Source of the DNA: Monocercomonoides exilis | Taxonomy: Eukaryota > Preaxostyla > Oxymonadida > Polymastigidae | Length of the DNA stretch: 64,000 bases | Assembly (NCBI GenBank): GCA_001643675.2 | Contig: LSRY02000058.1 | Span: forward strand, 224,501 to 288,500 | Reading direction: 5' to 3' | Notes under the pieces: model-generated | The model's input: the letters and a program-made list of their open reading frames with translations, nothing else | Databases searched by the model: none | Told to the model about the DNA's origin: nothing | Shown here: positions 38,301-49,800 of the stretch, in pieces | Position numbering within the stretch: the stretch's first letter is position 1 | Layout of the letters: the number at the start of each line of letters is the position of its first letter | Translations under genes and position numbers: made by a program

Positions 38301-41300
38301 GTCGATGCAATTGATACCTCCATCACATCCACCTTCTGCTGCATTGCATTCTGCTCATTCTGCTAACAAAATGATTGCAGAGCAGACAATTAGTTCATCT
38401 GGTGGAAGCAATGAATCAAACATAGCCTCTTTTATCACTACTACCACAGAAACAAGAACAAGAACGAGATCTGTTTCTCCTGTTGTGATTGGCTCATCGG
38501 CTCCTGCTGCACTTGTGACAGACTCCATCACCACTCAAACAACTGTCATCCATTCATCCTCAAAGCTTGCATTGTCTCCTTCTCTTGTTGGTCAGCCTAT
38601 CCCATCTGATGCTGTGTCAATGACTGTGGGTGTATCTGTATCGATGGCTGTAGATGGGATGAATGCAAGTGATAGTAATAGAACCAACGTCATCAATGGC
38701 ATAAATAGCAATCGTGTGGGAAATGTGCATGTTGATCATCTGATGCCTCTGGAATGTCAGCCACTTACCCCTCCTTTGGCAATACAGCCACTGACTCCTC
38801 CAACATCAGTCCAGCCAACCTCTTTGACTGATTTTGCTGATCTTCCAGTGATGAATACATCTCATGCTTCTTTTCTAACTGCTGAAGATGCCTCAACTGC
38901 CTCATCATCTGCAACTTCTTTGAATTCACTGAAGCATAAATCTATTGTTCATCAATGCGTCCAGCCCCATCTGGTTGATCCTGATGCTCTGCCTTCCTTT
39001 GCACCGCTGGTGTTGACTCCGCATTCTTCTTCCATTTCTGAAAAGTCAGCAGATTCAGATACAAACAGCAGGTCTAACAGCAATGTGCATTCACCACCAA
39101 ACTCTTTTGTGGATTCAACCTCAAATGTTCCATTGATAAGACGCTCCTCTTCTTTGTCTTCCATCCCTTTGGCATCAACTGTTAAGAGTTCAGATGATTC
39201 TTCATCTTTTTCACCCTCATCATCATCTTCTTCTTCCGTATCTGCTTCAAATACTCATGATAATGATGATTCTGGTGCTTCAATTACTATTGTCCAGCCA
39301 CATTCTTCTCCTGATTCTTCTCCTTATTCTTCTCCCTTCCCTTCTTCTCTGTCACCCACAGTTTCTGATTCTCCGCTCAGCATTTCCATTCCTGTGACAT
39401 CTCCTTCGCTTATTCCTGCAATCATCCCAACACTCCAGCAATCGCCTCTTTCAACAGTTGTTATTGTGAATGGGGATGACGATATATCAGTTGAATTTTC
39501 ATCATCATCTTCTTCATCTTCTTCTGTCCCATCTTCTTCATCTTCATCCTTGTCTAATTCATCAACTTCGACTTCTGGTACTGCTTCCACAACTGTTCTG
39601 TTATCTTCTTCGCAGACAAAAAATAACCAGAATTCTTCTTCTACTCAAATACCTCCACAACTCGTTTCATCTGCCTCTGTCTCTACACATTCTGTCACTT
39701 CCACTGTGACATTCGCTCTTTCTCCTTCTTCTTCTTCTTCTTCTTTGCCTGTTACCCATTCTCCCTCTGTTGTCAGTTCTGATAACTCAGCTGCTGTGCT
39801 CACCTTTTCCCCTCAGTCTCCTGCTGCCTGCTCTCCCTTAGCTTCCATCCCGTTGGACATTCCACCAACCATCTCTTTCCAATTAGAACCTGCTTTGCCT
39901 CATATTTCTGCTGTTTCTACGCCACTTGGTGCAGACAATGTGCCAGAGGCTCAGAGATTTGTGGCTGATACACAGTTTCAGCCTCTAGCTTCTGATATGA
40001 ATGCTTCGCCAAATTCTTCTTCTGCTGCTGCTTCTTCTTCTTCTTCTGTTTCATCAATTCCGTTGTCAAATGATCATTCTGTTTCAGAGCTCACACAAGT
40101 CATAACTCCAAAAAGTGGACCATTATTAGCATCATCACAAACAATGGCTACAGCAACAGCAACCACTACAGCCACTAATACTACTCCTGTTTCTTCTAAT
40201 AGTAATACAATAACATCTACCTCAACAGTCACAACAACCAAAGTGACATCAGTTGCACTCCCTCATTCTGTCTCTCCAACTCCCACTGCCCAGATAATAT
40301 CATTGACACAGACAAGCACTGTAACCTCATCGTCTGTCATAACAGTTCCTGTACTTACTGTTCATTCTCCTTCTCCTTCCTCTCCTTCTTCATCTTCGTA
40401 TCCCTCTGATATGCTTCCTCCTCCTCTATATCATTCAGACCCTTCTCTTGTGCCTGATGCCATTCCACCTGATCTCTCGACGTCTTCTGAGAAGAATGCT
40501 CTTTCACCACTTGAACAGACTGTGGTGGTTGGCTCGCCTTTGGCAGTGAATTTGCATTCACCCAATTTGAAGCCTGTGGAAATGGTTGTTTCAGATCAAG
40601 CACAAAAGAATGAAAGCATAGAGACAAGTTGTGAATTTGTTGCTTCTTCCAATCTTGTAAATCCTCCTTCTAATAAAACAAAAGGATTATCTCCTTCTTC
40701 CTCTTCCTCTTCCTCTTCCACTTCCTCCTCCTCCTCCTCTGTATCTTCTGTTAAAACAATCAAAGCAACAATTCCTTTGGCCCCTTCATTTCGGAAAGAG
40801 AATTCATACTCTTCCTTTTTCTCTCTCCATCGGAACGGAAATATAAGCAAGGCTAATATTTCTCCGAACAATCTTCGTTCTGACAATCAGCTTGCCATCC
40901 AAAAATCAAAAAGGCATCACAAACCACATAAATTGGAAGCTCATCTTCAATTACCTTCATTTATGCACATGAAAACTTCCCATTCTTCACCTGCGCTGCC
41001 TCCGGCTCTTCCTCCGCTTTCTTCTTCTTCTTCCATAGAAAAATCACAGATAATGCTTGTTCAGCCAGATAGTGATGATTCAATAATAAAACAAGATCAA
41101 CAGAAGAATCAACAGCAAATTTTGCATTCACCTCTCATTCTTTCTCCACCCCCTGTTCAAACCATTGCATCTCAGCCTCTTTCACTTTCACAAACATTAT
41201 TGCCGAACATGCATTTACCATTGACAGTGAATCGATTGAATGATGGGAAAGAACAAAATGATTACAAAAGCAATTCTTTGAAAGAAGATGGAAGAAGAGA

Positions 41301-41919
41301 TTGTGAGGAAGAGGCGTTTCCATCTGATATGCTTTCTCAGCCAGCTGACATTCCAGAAAGCATTTGTGAAAATATTTATGATCCATCGTCCTCTTCATTG
41401 CCATCATCGTCATCATCGTCAAATTCTTCTATTCATTCCAATGTGAATGTTATTTCAACTGTTCCTGTGGAATCTTTTCATATAGCATCAGAGCAAATAT
41501 CTCATTCATCTGTCATCGCTTCATCTTCGGATGAGATTGGCACGCAAACGATCAGAGCATTCAACGCCATCCCATCCCATTCGCAAAGCACTCACCAAAA
41601 AGGAGAAAGCCAAAGAGTTGAACTTATTCACACACCTGATTCAAGAGTCATCCACGATGCCCTTCTTGACGACGATGTGGTGCTTGTTCCGTCGGAGGTG
41701 CCTTCGCCTTCTCTGCCTGCTGAGCTGCCTCTGTCTCCGCCTGCGTTTGAAGGCAGCAGCGGTTCGGCTTCTGTTTCGCATCGCTCACGTGGCTTGGATG
41801 ACTCAGATGGCTCAGATGGCTCAGATGGCTCAGATGGCTCAGATGGCTCAGATGGCTCAGCTTCTTCGCAGGTTGATGAAGGTGATGATCGGAACAGTCA
41901 TATTTCTTTATCTGAGTGA
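18979..41919 (+). CDS. Giant rhodanese + dual-specificity phosphatase (MAP-kinase-phosphatase-like) with split catalytic domain and ~6,700-aa poly-Ser tail
   Basis: Exons 18979-19330, 19383-19483 and 19570-41919; 7,601 codons in frame. Residues ~1-115 form a rhodanese-like domain (VVDIRSSEEFAESHI) without a Cys in the expected active loop (KVVISYS), as in the non-catalytic docking domain of MAP-kinase phosphatases. The phosphatase domain begins at HIFLSGQYPASNMEALMNL and IFHIINCTND, reaches VKNYFENFQ (~160), is interrupted by ~615 low-complexity residues, then resumes at FNYIRLNIEDS (~783). It has the general-acid Asp (codon 21490) and the loop HCSQGISRSPSVVIAYLM, with the nucleophile Cys codon at 21583 (residue ~823), followed by RRPLTRPNAKFQKEL. 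Catalytic residues are intact, so activity as a phosphotyrosine/threonine phosphatase is plausible. The rest (to TGA at 41917) is Ser runs with Asn, Glu, Gln, His and Lys patches, ending in a DGS repeat. An in-frame GTG at 18937 was rejected as start. Confidence 0.87.
22255..22341 (+). repeat. (TCA/TCG/TCT)n tract coding poly-Ser after the phosphatase domain
   Basis: Triplet runs mainly of TCA with TCG and then TCT, giving about 30 Ser. Different Ser runs in this exon are dominated by different TCN codons, pointing to independent local expansions. Confidence 0.8.
24662..24715 (+). repeat. 12-bp tandem repeat coding (Leu-Pro-Ser-Asn)n
   Basis: Four copies of a TCAAATCTTCCT-type unit in frame in the giant phosphatase tail. 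Confidence 0.8.
33240..33475 (+). repeat. His-rich Ser-His/Thr-His repeat in the phosphatase tail
   Basis: Imperfect CATTCA/CACTCT hexanucleotide repeats give alternating His-Ser and His-Thr over about 60 residues. A second His/Asn-rich block lies at about 24100-24260. Metal binding is possible but only inferred. Confidence 0.75.
41803..41860 (+). repeat. 9-bp tandem repeat TCAGATGGC coding (Asp-Gly-Ser)n
   Basis: Six nearly perfect copies just before the end of the giant phosphatase gene, in frame as DGS. Confidence 0.9.
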
Positions 41920-42361
41920 AGAACTTCTTTTTATTACAATTGTAGATTTCTGATGTTTCTGTGTGCACGTGTGTGCAATATGTTTAAATAAGATTTTACT
42001 TTCTTTCTTTTTAAATTTTGTGTAATATGCTTATAACATTTTAATTATGAATACTTTTCGTTTATTATTTTATTGTTCAGTTGTCTTTCTTGTTTGTTTC
42101 TGTTATTATGCTTTTTTTTTTATCAATTTTTCTTTTTCATTTTTTATGTTTGCTTGAATAAAAAAGAGATTTATTGGATTTCTCGATCCACTGCAAAGAA
42201 GGATGTTTTATCTGTTCTGTGAAAATGGAAAAAGAAAGCAAACGAAAGAAATAAAATTATTCTGAAGTGATTAAACCAGCCACAAGTCTGCAATAAGTGA
42301 AGTGTTTTTGAATAAATTATTTAAAAAAAGAAATGATATCCAAAGAGAAGAATTAGATGTT
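41920..42361. other. Convergent spacer between giant phosphatase and Rae1
   Basis: AT-rich 3' flanks of two convergent genes; apart from the AATAAA at 42157 nothing is recognised. Confidence 0.5.
42157..42162 (+). terminator. Candidate poly(A) signal of the giant phosphatase gene
   Basis: AATAAA 238 nt after the TGA stop, in a T-rich then A-rich context. Confidence 0.4.
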
Positions 42362-43736
42362 CTATTTGCATTTTGCCACATCGAAGTCTTTCAGCTCGTG
42401 AAGATAGACATGAGGTGCCAACTGAGCAGCTGTTGCATTTGGAGGTCCCTAAAAAAACAAATAATAATAAAGATAAATAAATAAAACAAAACAAAATAAA
42501 ATAAAATAAAATAAAATAAAATAAAATTTGAATATGTCAAAGGAAATTCAACGATGGTGAGAGAGGAATTGGATGGAATATATTATTTATTGAAAGATGA
42601 GTGTCATACAAATTCCCAATCATAGCCTATTGCAAATGCCAGAAAACGTCCATCAGGCGAGAAATTCAGAGAAGTGACAGGAAGAGGATACTTCACATCA
42701 TGTTGAGAGTATCCACAGCGGACTTCAAGATCAACATTCCAAATGGTATATGTTCCATCGCTCCCTGGAGATTACCAAATTTCATGCAAAGCACAGGAAA
42801 TGTATATTGATCGTATTCAAAAAATTAATTTATCCAAAAAAAAATTTTTTTTGTTTAAAAGAAAATAAAATATTATGTAAATTTAAAATAAGTTCAGACC
42901 TCCAGTCGTCAAGACACCGTTGGGGTGATATGACATGTCATTTACTGTATGAATAAGTGTCTGTTTTTGATCAACAACTCTTTGAGTTCTGAATGTCCAT
43001 TCCTTTTTCTTTATTTTTGAATTTGGGAAATTAAATACGTGCACTTTCCCTTCATTAGAACCAACAACAAATCCATCCGCTCGTGTATTCATCTTGCAGC
43101 AGGTGATTGGTGATTCTTTGTAATCAAAGTCTTTTACAGGCTTTGACATATTTCTAACGTCAAACATTCGTGCATGGCGATCCGCTGTTCCTACAAGAAA
43201 ATAAGGATTGCGATAGTCCAGTGCATAAACTCTATCTGGAAGAGGAATTTTCGCAGTTGGAGTAGATGGAGTAGAAGGATTCCAAATGCAAACATTTTTG
43301 TCCCAGGATCCAGTTAAAATAACATTTTGAGATTGTTCAGCACATACACGACGAATTGGTAATTCATGCTTGAAAAAATATATATATAGCAAATAAAAAT
43401 AAAAATAAAATCAACTTGTGAGACTTTATGTTAAAAGCAAACCTGCCCAATTGTCATTGGAGTTTTTGTGGAAAGATCTGTCATTTTAACGATTTTATCT
43501 GCACCAACAGTAATTACATACTGCTGATTTAAAAATGCTGATGAAAAGATTGGCATGTCATGTTTGATTTGAGTCACTGGTTGTCCAATCTGAGTTGAGA
43601 AATCCCAAATGCGAGCTTCTGAAGCCCATGAAGTTGCACATATGCACCTGCTGGATGGATGCCATGAAATAGAAGAAATTGTGTCAGGAGGAGGACTTGG
43701 TAATTCGTGTTTTGTCGCGGGAGTGATGTTAAACAT
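42362..43736 (-). CDS. Rae1/Gle2-like WD-repeat mRNA export factor
   Basis: Nuclear-pore-associated beta-propeller that links mRNA export to the pore (with Nup98) and the spindle checkpoint in other eukaryotes. Minus-strand exons 43736-43443, 43368-42900, 42764-42610 and 42448-42362 give 334 aa, slightly short of the usual ~350-370. Family signatures in order: DTISSISWHPSS, SEARIWDFS, DMPIFSSAFL, GADKIVKMTDL, LTGSWDKNVCIW, LPDRVYALDYRNPYFLVGTADRH, RADGFVVGSNEGKVHVF, DMSYHPNGVLTTGG|SDGTYTIWNVD, LNFSPDGRFLAFAIGYDWEF. The last small exon supplies the C-terminal HVYLHEL segment. All junctions have GT..AG ends and keep the frame. The start lies 150 bp from the divergent beta-helix receptor gene. 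Confidence 0.92.
42493..42527 (+). repeat. (AAAAT)n pentanucleotide repeat in the last Rae1 intron
   Basis: About seven AAAAT units between the acceptor at 42449 and the donor at 42609 of the minus-strand gene. Confidence 0.85.
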
Positions 43737-43886
43737 AAATAATGATCAATGATCCAATATATAACATATTTTTTGAGAAAGATTTTGTTTTAAAATTTTG
43801 TGCACTTTAAAATAAAATAATATCAAAAAACTGGTTGTTGATTTTTTCCGAGACAACCATAATTATTTATATCGATATTTTGTAGA
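43737..43886. promoter_or_regulatory. Divergent promoter region (Rae1 / beta-helix receptor)
   Basis: 150 bp between divergent start codons, AT-rich. No specific element recognised. Confidence 0.35.
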
Positions 43887-46800
43887 ATGATCGTTTTTTG
43901 TTTTTTGTTGTTTTGTTGCTGCAGTTTTGAAAGCAAAGAAAGTTTCAAATTTTCAAGTCATCTTGACACCGAAAAAATGAATATTACTCCTTCATCTGCT
44001 TCCTTTATGGTGTATGCAAATAATTTAATATGTTCAAATTTTTACTCAGAAATGACGAATATCAAACTTCATTCTTATGATTATCATTGTATCAAAAGTT
44101 GTAATTGTGCAAAGCATTCATATCCTTTTGTAACAAGCAAATTTTTATCTTTTAATTCGACAGTTAATTTAAATAAACTTTTTCTTTCTTCTGAAGAAGC
44201 ATCATCTATAATAGCTTACGATATAGCATCGAATGTGAATCTTTGTTTTTGCACTGTTGCATTGATATTTAATGGCAATCCTTTTTTATGTTTAGGAGGA
44301 AAACTTTTCTTGAAGAATTTTTCAATAATAACTACAAATTCGCTATTTGTTTCTTCATCTCTTGTTTTCTGTGAAAAAAACGTTTTTGAGCAAGGTTTAA
44401 CTCCATCAATCTCGGTTATGGATTCTTCATTTCATTCCTTTGCAGCAACTGATTCTTTTATTCCCACTTATTCATTTTATTCCGCAGAAATTTCACATAC
44501 AGAATTTTTCAATGTCACATTCCATCGTTCATTTAATTTTTCATTTAGTAACTTTGCTATTTCATCGTATTGCAGTTTTATATCAAATACAATGAAATTC
44601 TGTGATAATCCGTATGGAGGAGTTGTAATTTCACCTCCAAGTGCTGGTTTCTATTGTTCAAACTCTTCTTTTAACTTGTGTAATGCTTTCTATCAGAACA
44701 AGTCAATATTTTCATCTGGAAATAATTCATTTTACGATGACACGTTCACTTTCTGTTCGGATGATGTTTATGGTGGAGCTCTTTATTTTTCGGAAAGTGC
44801 TTCTGCAAATATATTGCGTTGTAAGTTTCTTGATTGTTCAGCAGAAAAACATGGAGGCGCTGTTTGTTCTATGGACACATCGGGGTTTTTCTTTGCAGAT
44901 GAAAGCTTGGTTCAAAACTGTTCATGCAGTGACGAAGCAGCAGGATGGTTTCTTAGAAACATAAGTGAAATTACGGTATTTCGATGTAATTTTTCGAGTT
45001 GCACCAGTGGATCAAAAGCCTTTATATATCCAAGTGGATTGGAAAGTGGCTATCATGTTTTAACTTCGTGCCTTTTTGAAAAAGGAAATGTTTCTTCCCA
45101 TGCTGGAGTTACACAAATTTGGCATATATCTTCATCTTTAATATTTTCAAATTGCATGTTTCAACATTGTTATTCGAATTATGCTTCTTCTGGAATCGTG
45201 TTTGGCGATTTAAAAGCAGAACATATACCAGTTGTTCAACTTCAATTTTGCTTTTTTCAAAACAACAGTGCAAAAATTTTCAGCGGGCAAGATATTCATA
45301 TATCAACAAGCCAGCAATGGACAGAGTTGATCGACACTAATTTTTCAACTTGCTATTCTCTTACTGTTGGGGCTCGTGCCATACGCTGCAAAAATAGAGG
45401 GCTTTCATATTCTTGTGATGAGTACGAAATACACAATGATTGGCTTAAGGATATTCCACTCGACTATCAAATCAGAGCTCAGTTTGATGCTGGTATCGAC
45501 ACACATTCTTGTGGAAATGCACCACTTTGTCAGACCCTAAAGCATTCAATCACTCGAACTTCGATAAGCACAAACAAAACAATATACGCTCAAGATTGTA
45601 CTTTTCTTGAGGAGCTGATTAATGTTGGCTCATCATCAGTAAGCATAAAAGGTGAATCAAGAAGTGGAACAGCAATTCGTTCCGTGAGTGGAAATATGTC
45701 TGTATTTGCAATTTCATCAGGATCACTTGAACTAAATATGCTGAAGCTGTTGCATATGAACCCTCTGATTGGAAGTGCATCAGAGTTTGTTGAATTGAGT
45801 GGAAACGGTGCTTTAAGTCTGATTGAGTGTAACATTGGAAGCTATGATCCTGAAGAGATTATTTCAAATTCAATGTTCTTATTGAATGGAGGAAACACAC
45901 AAATGAATCAAGTGAATATTGAATCAATAAAATTGTCATCTTCAAGTGTAATCAACCTTGCAAATGCAAAATCGTCATTCTTTTCTTTTTTCAATTGTAA
46001 TGCTTTGCATATCTCAAGGACTCGGGGCAATGGAACTGTTTTTAGCGGAAATATAGCGGAATCTTGTAAAGTGGAGCTTGGGGCTTGTTGCTTTAAAAAT
46101 TGCATATGCTTTGATGGATGCGGAGGTGCATTGTCTGTCACTATTGCTTCTTCCGGGATGTTTTGTTTGAATGGAACAACAGTAACACAATTTATGTTAT
46201 GCTCTGCTTTAAATGAGCATGATCAGAATAAAGGAAGAGGTGGAGGATTAAGCATTTATGTGTGCGATGATGGAGATGGTTTAAATCTGTCAAAATTGGA
46301 ATTTTCGAAATGTAATGCAACAAAAGGAAAGAACATGTTTATAAACGGTTACGACTTATCGCTCATTGTGACAACTGAAAAAATGAAATGTTTGGAAAAT
46401 GAAGAAGGATATGATGAATGGATCGGAGTCGAACGAAATTCGACAAGCGATTCAATTTTTATTCCGCTAATTATTTTTTTGAGAAATTTTTCTTCACCTG
46501 CATATGTATCTATCATTGATGGCTCGGATTTCAGGTTGTGTGGCTTTCTGGATTATCCCTGTTTATCGATCCAGAAAGCAGCGATCAATAGGTATCTTAG
46601 ATCAAAGAGAGAAATCTGTGTTTTTGATTCGCATGTGTGGAATGAGCATTTAACGTTAACTGATTTCGAGTGGAATATTCGTGCATTATCTGAAAAGACA
46701 AAAGCATTTGTCGAAAATTGTGGTGAAGCAATGGAAAGCGAGCAAATTCTTGTTTGCATTTCAACAAACATCGAAAATTATTTGTTTATTCTTCCTCAAG

Positions 46801-49800
46801 CCTTGGGAACTGCATCTTCATTTATCTCCTGTGTTGAATCGAACTTAGTGTTTCATAAATGTGAAGTCTCGTGCAAGTCGACAAATGAACAATATTCTGC
46901 TAATTTCTGTTTTGTGAGATGCTCTGGGGGAACATTGACGCTGGATGCTTTCTGTGTGGAAAACAGAATAACCTTTCAAACAAATTCGTTGATATATTGC
47001 AAAGAAGGGTGCAGATTGAGTTGTATTGATTGTTCGTTTGTTGGTATTGAAAGAGCTTCGGGAAATGGTGCGTGCATCGAAGCTCGATTGAATGAAAACA
47101 ATGAAGAATCCAATTTGATTGTGATTGAAAATTGCAGTTTCACAAATTGTAAAGTGTTGGGTAAATCAAACTGTGGAGGAGGTATTTATGCATCTCGGAA
47201 CAATATGGAGAAACTTGCGATTAACGGCTCAACATCATTTGGAGGTTGTTATGCTCCTCATTCTGCATCAGAATCAGGAAAGGGGGGAGGAATAATGATT
47301 GAGCTAACGGGAGACTCTTCTTCTTTGGAGATCAAACAGAATGTTTCTTTTCCAAAAGAGAATCAGAACATAGCCTTTTGTGGAAACGACATATTTTTGC
47401 TTTGTGATGAACTGAATATTACTGTCACTCGTTCTGCATTTGCGCTCGTGTTGTTTGACGAAAACCAACAGCCAATTGTTGATATGAAAGGAACTGACAG
47501 AGACAAGTTTAGTGGCATTTATATTGATCTCATATTGTTCCTTGTAACATTCTCATCGGATAAGGTTTTCATTGGTTCGGCTGGCTTCGATATTTTGGGA
47601 TGTGGGAAAATAGATTTTCCTTGTGGAACATTCTTGTGTGGTTTTGATAAGGTTCAAAACAACGCTTCTGAGAAGGGTCTAATAATTGCACAATCCTCCG
47701 CGGTTGTTAACTCATATGATCTTTCCGATTTTTCTTTAAATTCTTCAACAGAAAATATGAAAGCAATACTGAAGTTTGAGAATTTGATTGAAAATGAATC
47801 TTCAAATTCTGTAATTACGAGCTCATGTAAGTTGACTTTGGACATGATTGTCATTTCAATTCCAGAAAACTTCTCTCCTTCGTTCGCAAACTTATTTTCT
47901 GTGAGCACTATGAATGGATTATTAACAATAAGCAATTGTTCTTTTGTTGCTCAATCGTCAAATACTGTGGAATTTAATCTTCTATTTTCCGATTCTGGAA
48001 CAGTTATTATTGATTCGTGTATTATTACACATTTAAACTTTCAAATAGCTCCGATTCAATTGTTTTCTGTGACTGATATTACAAATTGTACTATTGATCA
48101 CATTTCATCAGGAGGAACAGATGGAGGCGTTCTGTGTATTCTTTTGAAGAGCAATCAAAAAGTGAAATTAAGTGAAAGCACAGTGGACCGGTGCGAGTGT
48201 ACGGAGAAGGGAAGTCGAGGTGGTTTTTTGTTTTTGGACTGTTCAAAATCAGATGAAAATGAGCCCTTTTTGTTGGCAAACTGCTTTTTTGGTCCATCAT
48301 GCTCGGCAAATGTGGGGGAAATATTTTTCGTTTTGGCTGCCGATTTAAATGCAAGCGTTAATCCATTAACATTCAAAGTTGATGGAACATCATTTATCGA
48401 TGATAATATTTCATTTTGCGGAAGTGATTCCATTCATAAAAACACGAGTTTGTTTCGTTTTTCTGTAAAATATGAAGATTCAACGATTTGGGTAAAGCAA
48501 AGCGGATTTGATATTCGCGGTTGTGGAAAAGAAAATGACCCATGCTACTCATTTTTTGAGTGCTTGCGGCATTTTCATTCACAACAGGATCAACAAAAGA
48601 AAATAAGAATAATTGACAAGGCAAGCTTTGGTAATCGACTTGATCTGAGCGGAATAGCCGTGCAAGCATCGTCGGTTGGACAAAAAGAAGTGACAATGGC
48701 AACGCTAGACGTTGTGAATGGGATTGATGCTACAACTACAACTCTGATGATTAATACAGAAACGCTTTTGTTGGAAAGACTACGTATTGTGACAGATAAA
48801 CAGTTTTCAAACAGTGAAAAAACTGTTTTATTAAATGAAAATGGAGAGGTGACAGTGCAAAATTGTATGTTTTCTCCTGAAGAAAGAGCTGATATTCAAA
48901 ATGATTGCTCATTAATTTATATGAAAAGTGGAAAGCTGAATATCGAAGAATTGGAAGTTCTCAACGCAAGCATAAACATTCACATCCTTCAAATTGAAAA
49001 CAAATGTGATGCTTTCATTAATGGCTTGAGGATTGAATCTGTTATCGTTCGACAAAGCAGTCTTATCGCAATCAGTTATTCATCGCCTGCAAATGCAAAT
49101 GAAACACCTTCAATTCAGATAAATGGTTCTGAGTTTGCGAACATCGAATCACTATGTGGCTGTCCTTGCATTTCTTCAATAGATCAATCTTCAACTTTTT
49201 CATTAATTGCTAACAGGACGATATTTCGCTCCAGCAAATCAGCAACTTCTGTTGAAGGTGGTTTAATACTGTTTCCATTAAATGTTGAATCGTCTTTCAA
49301 AATGATCGACAGTTCAGTTATTCAGTGCAGTTGTTCTTTGAATCATGGAAAAGGAGGAGGACTATTTCTCCGATCAAGATTGACTGATGAATTGAATTTC
49401 AAGTTCTTTGATGATAGTTTTGATGGAAATATGGCTCAATACGGGCGAAATGTTTTTATTGAGTGCTACAGCATTGATAGTCAAATCAATGGGTTACAAT
49501 TCAAACTTGATTTAAACTCGTACACGCAGGAACATCTGTTCAGTGGAATTGACTCAACTAATCACACAGTTGAGACTGACTTGCTTCAGTTTATGAAAAC
49601 TTATCAATCTTCAACAATTTTTGTTTCCAATTTAGCTGAAATAAACGGAAATGACAATAAACAGTGCGGATCTTTGGCTTTTCCTTGCAAAACGGTAGAT
49701 TATGCCCTCAAACATATCTTGTTTGATTTCGAAAGTCGTCTGATTGTTGATAAAAGCAGCGTTGTTGAAAGTTGCGTTGTGTTGAGTAACATAACTTTGA

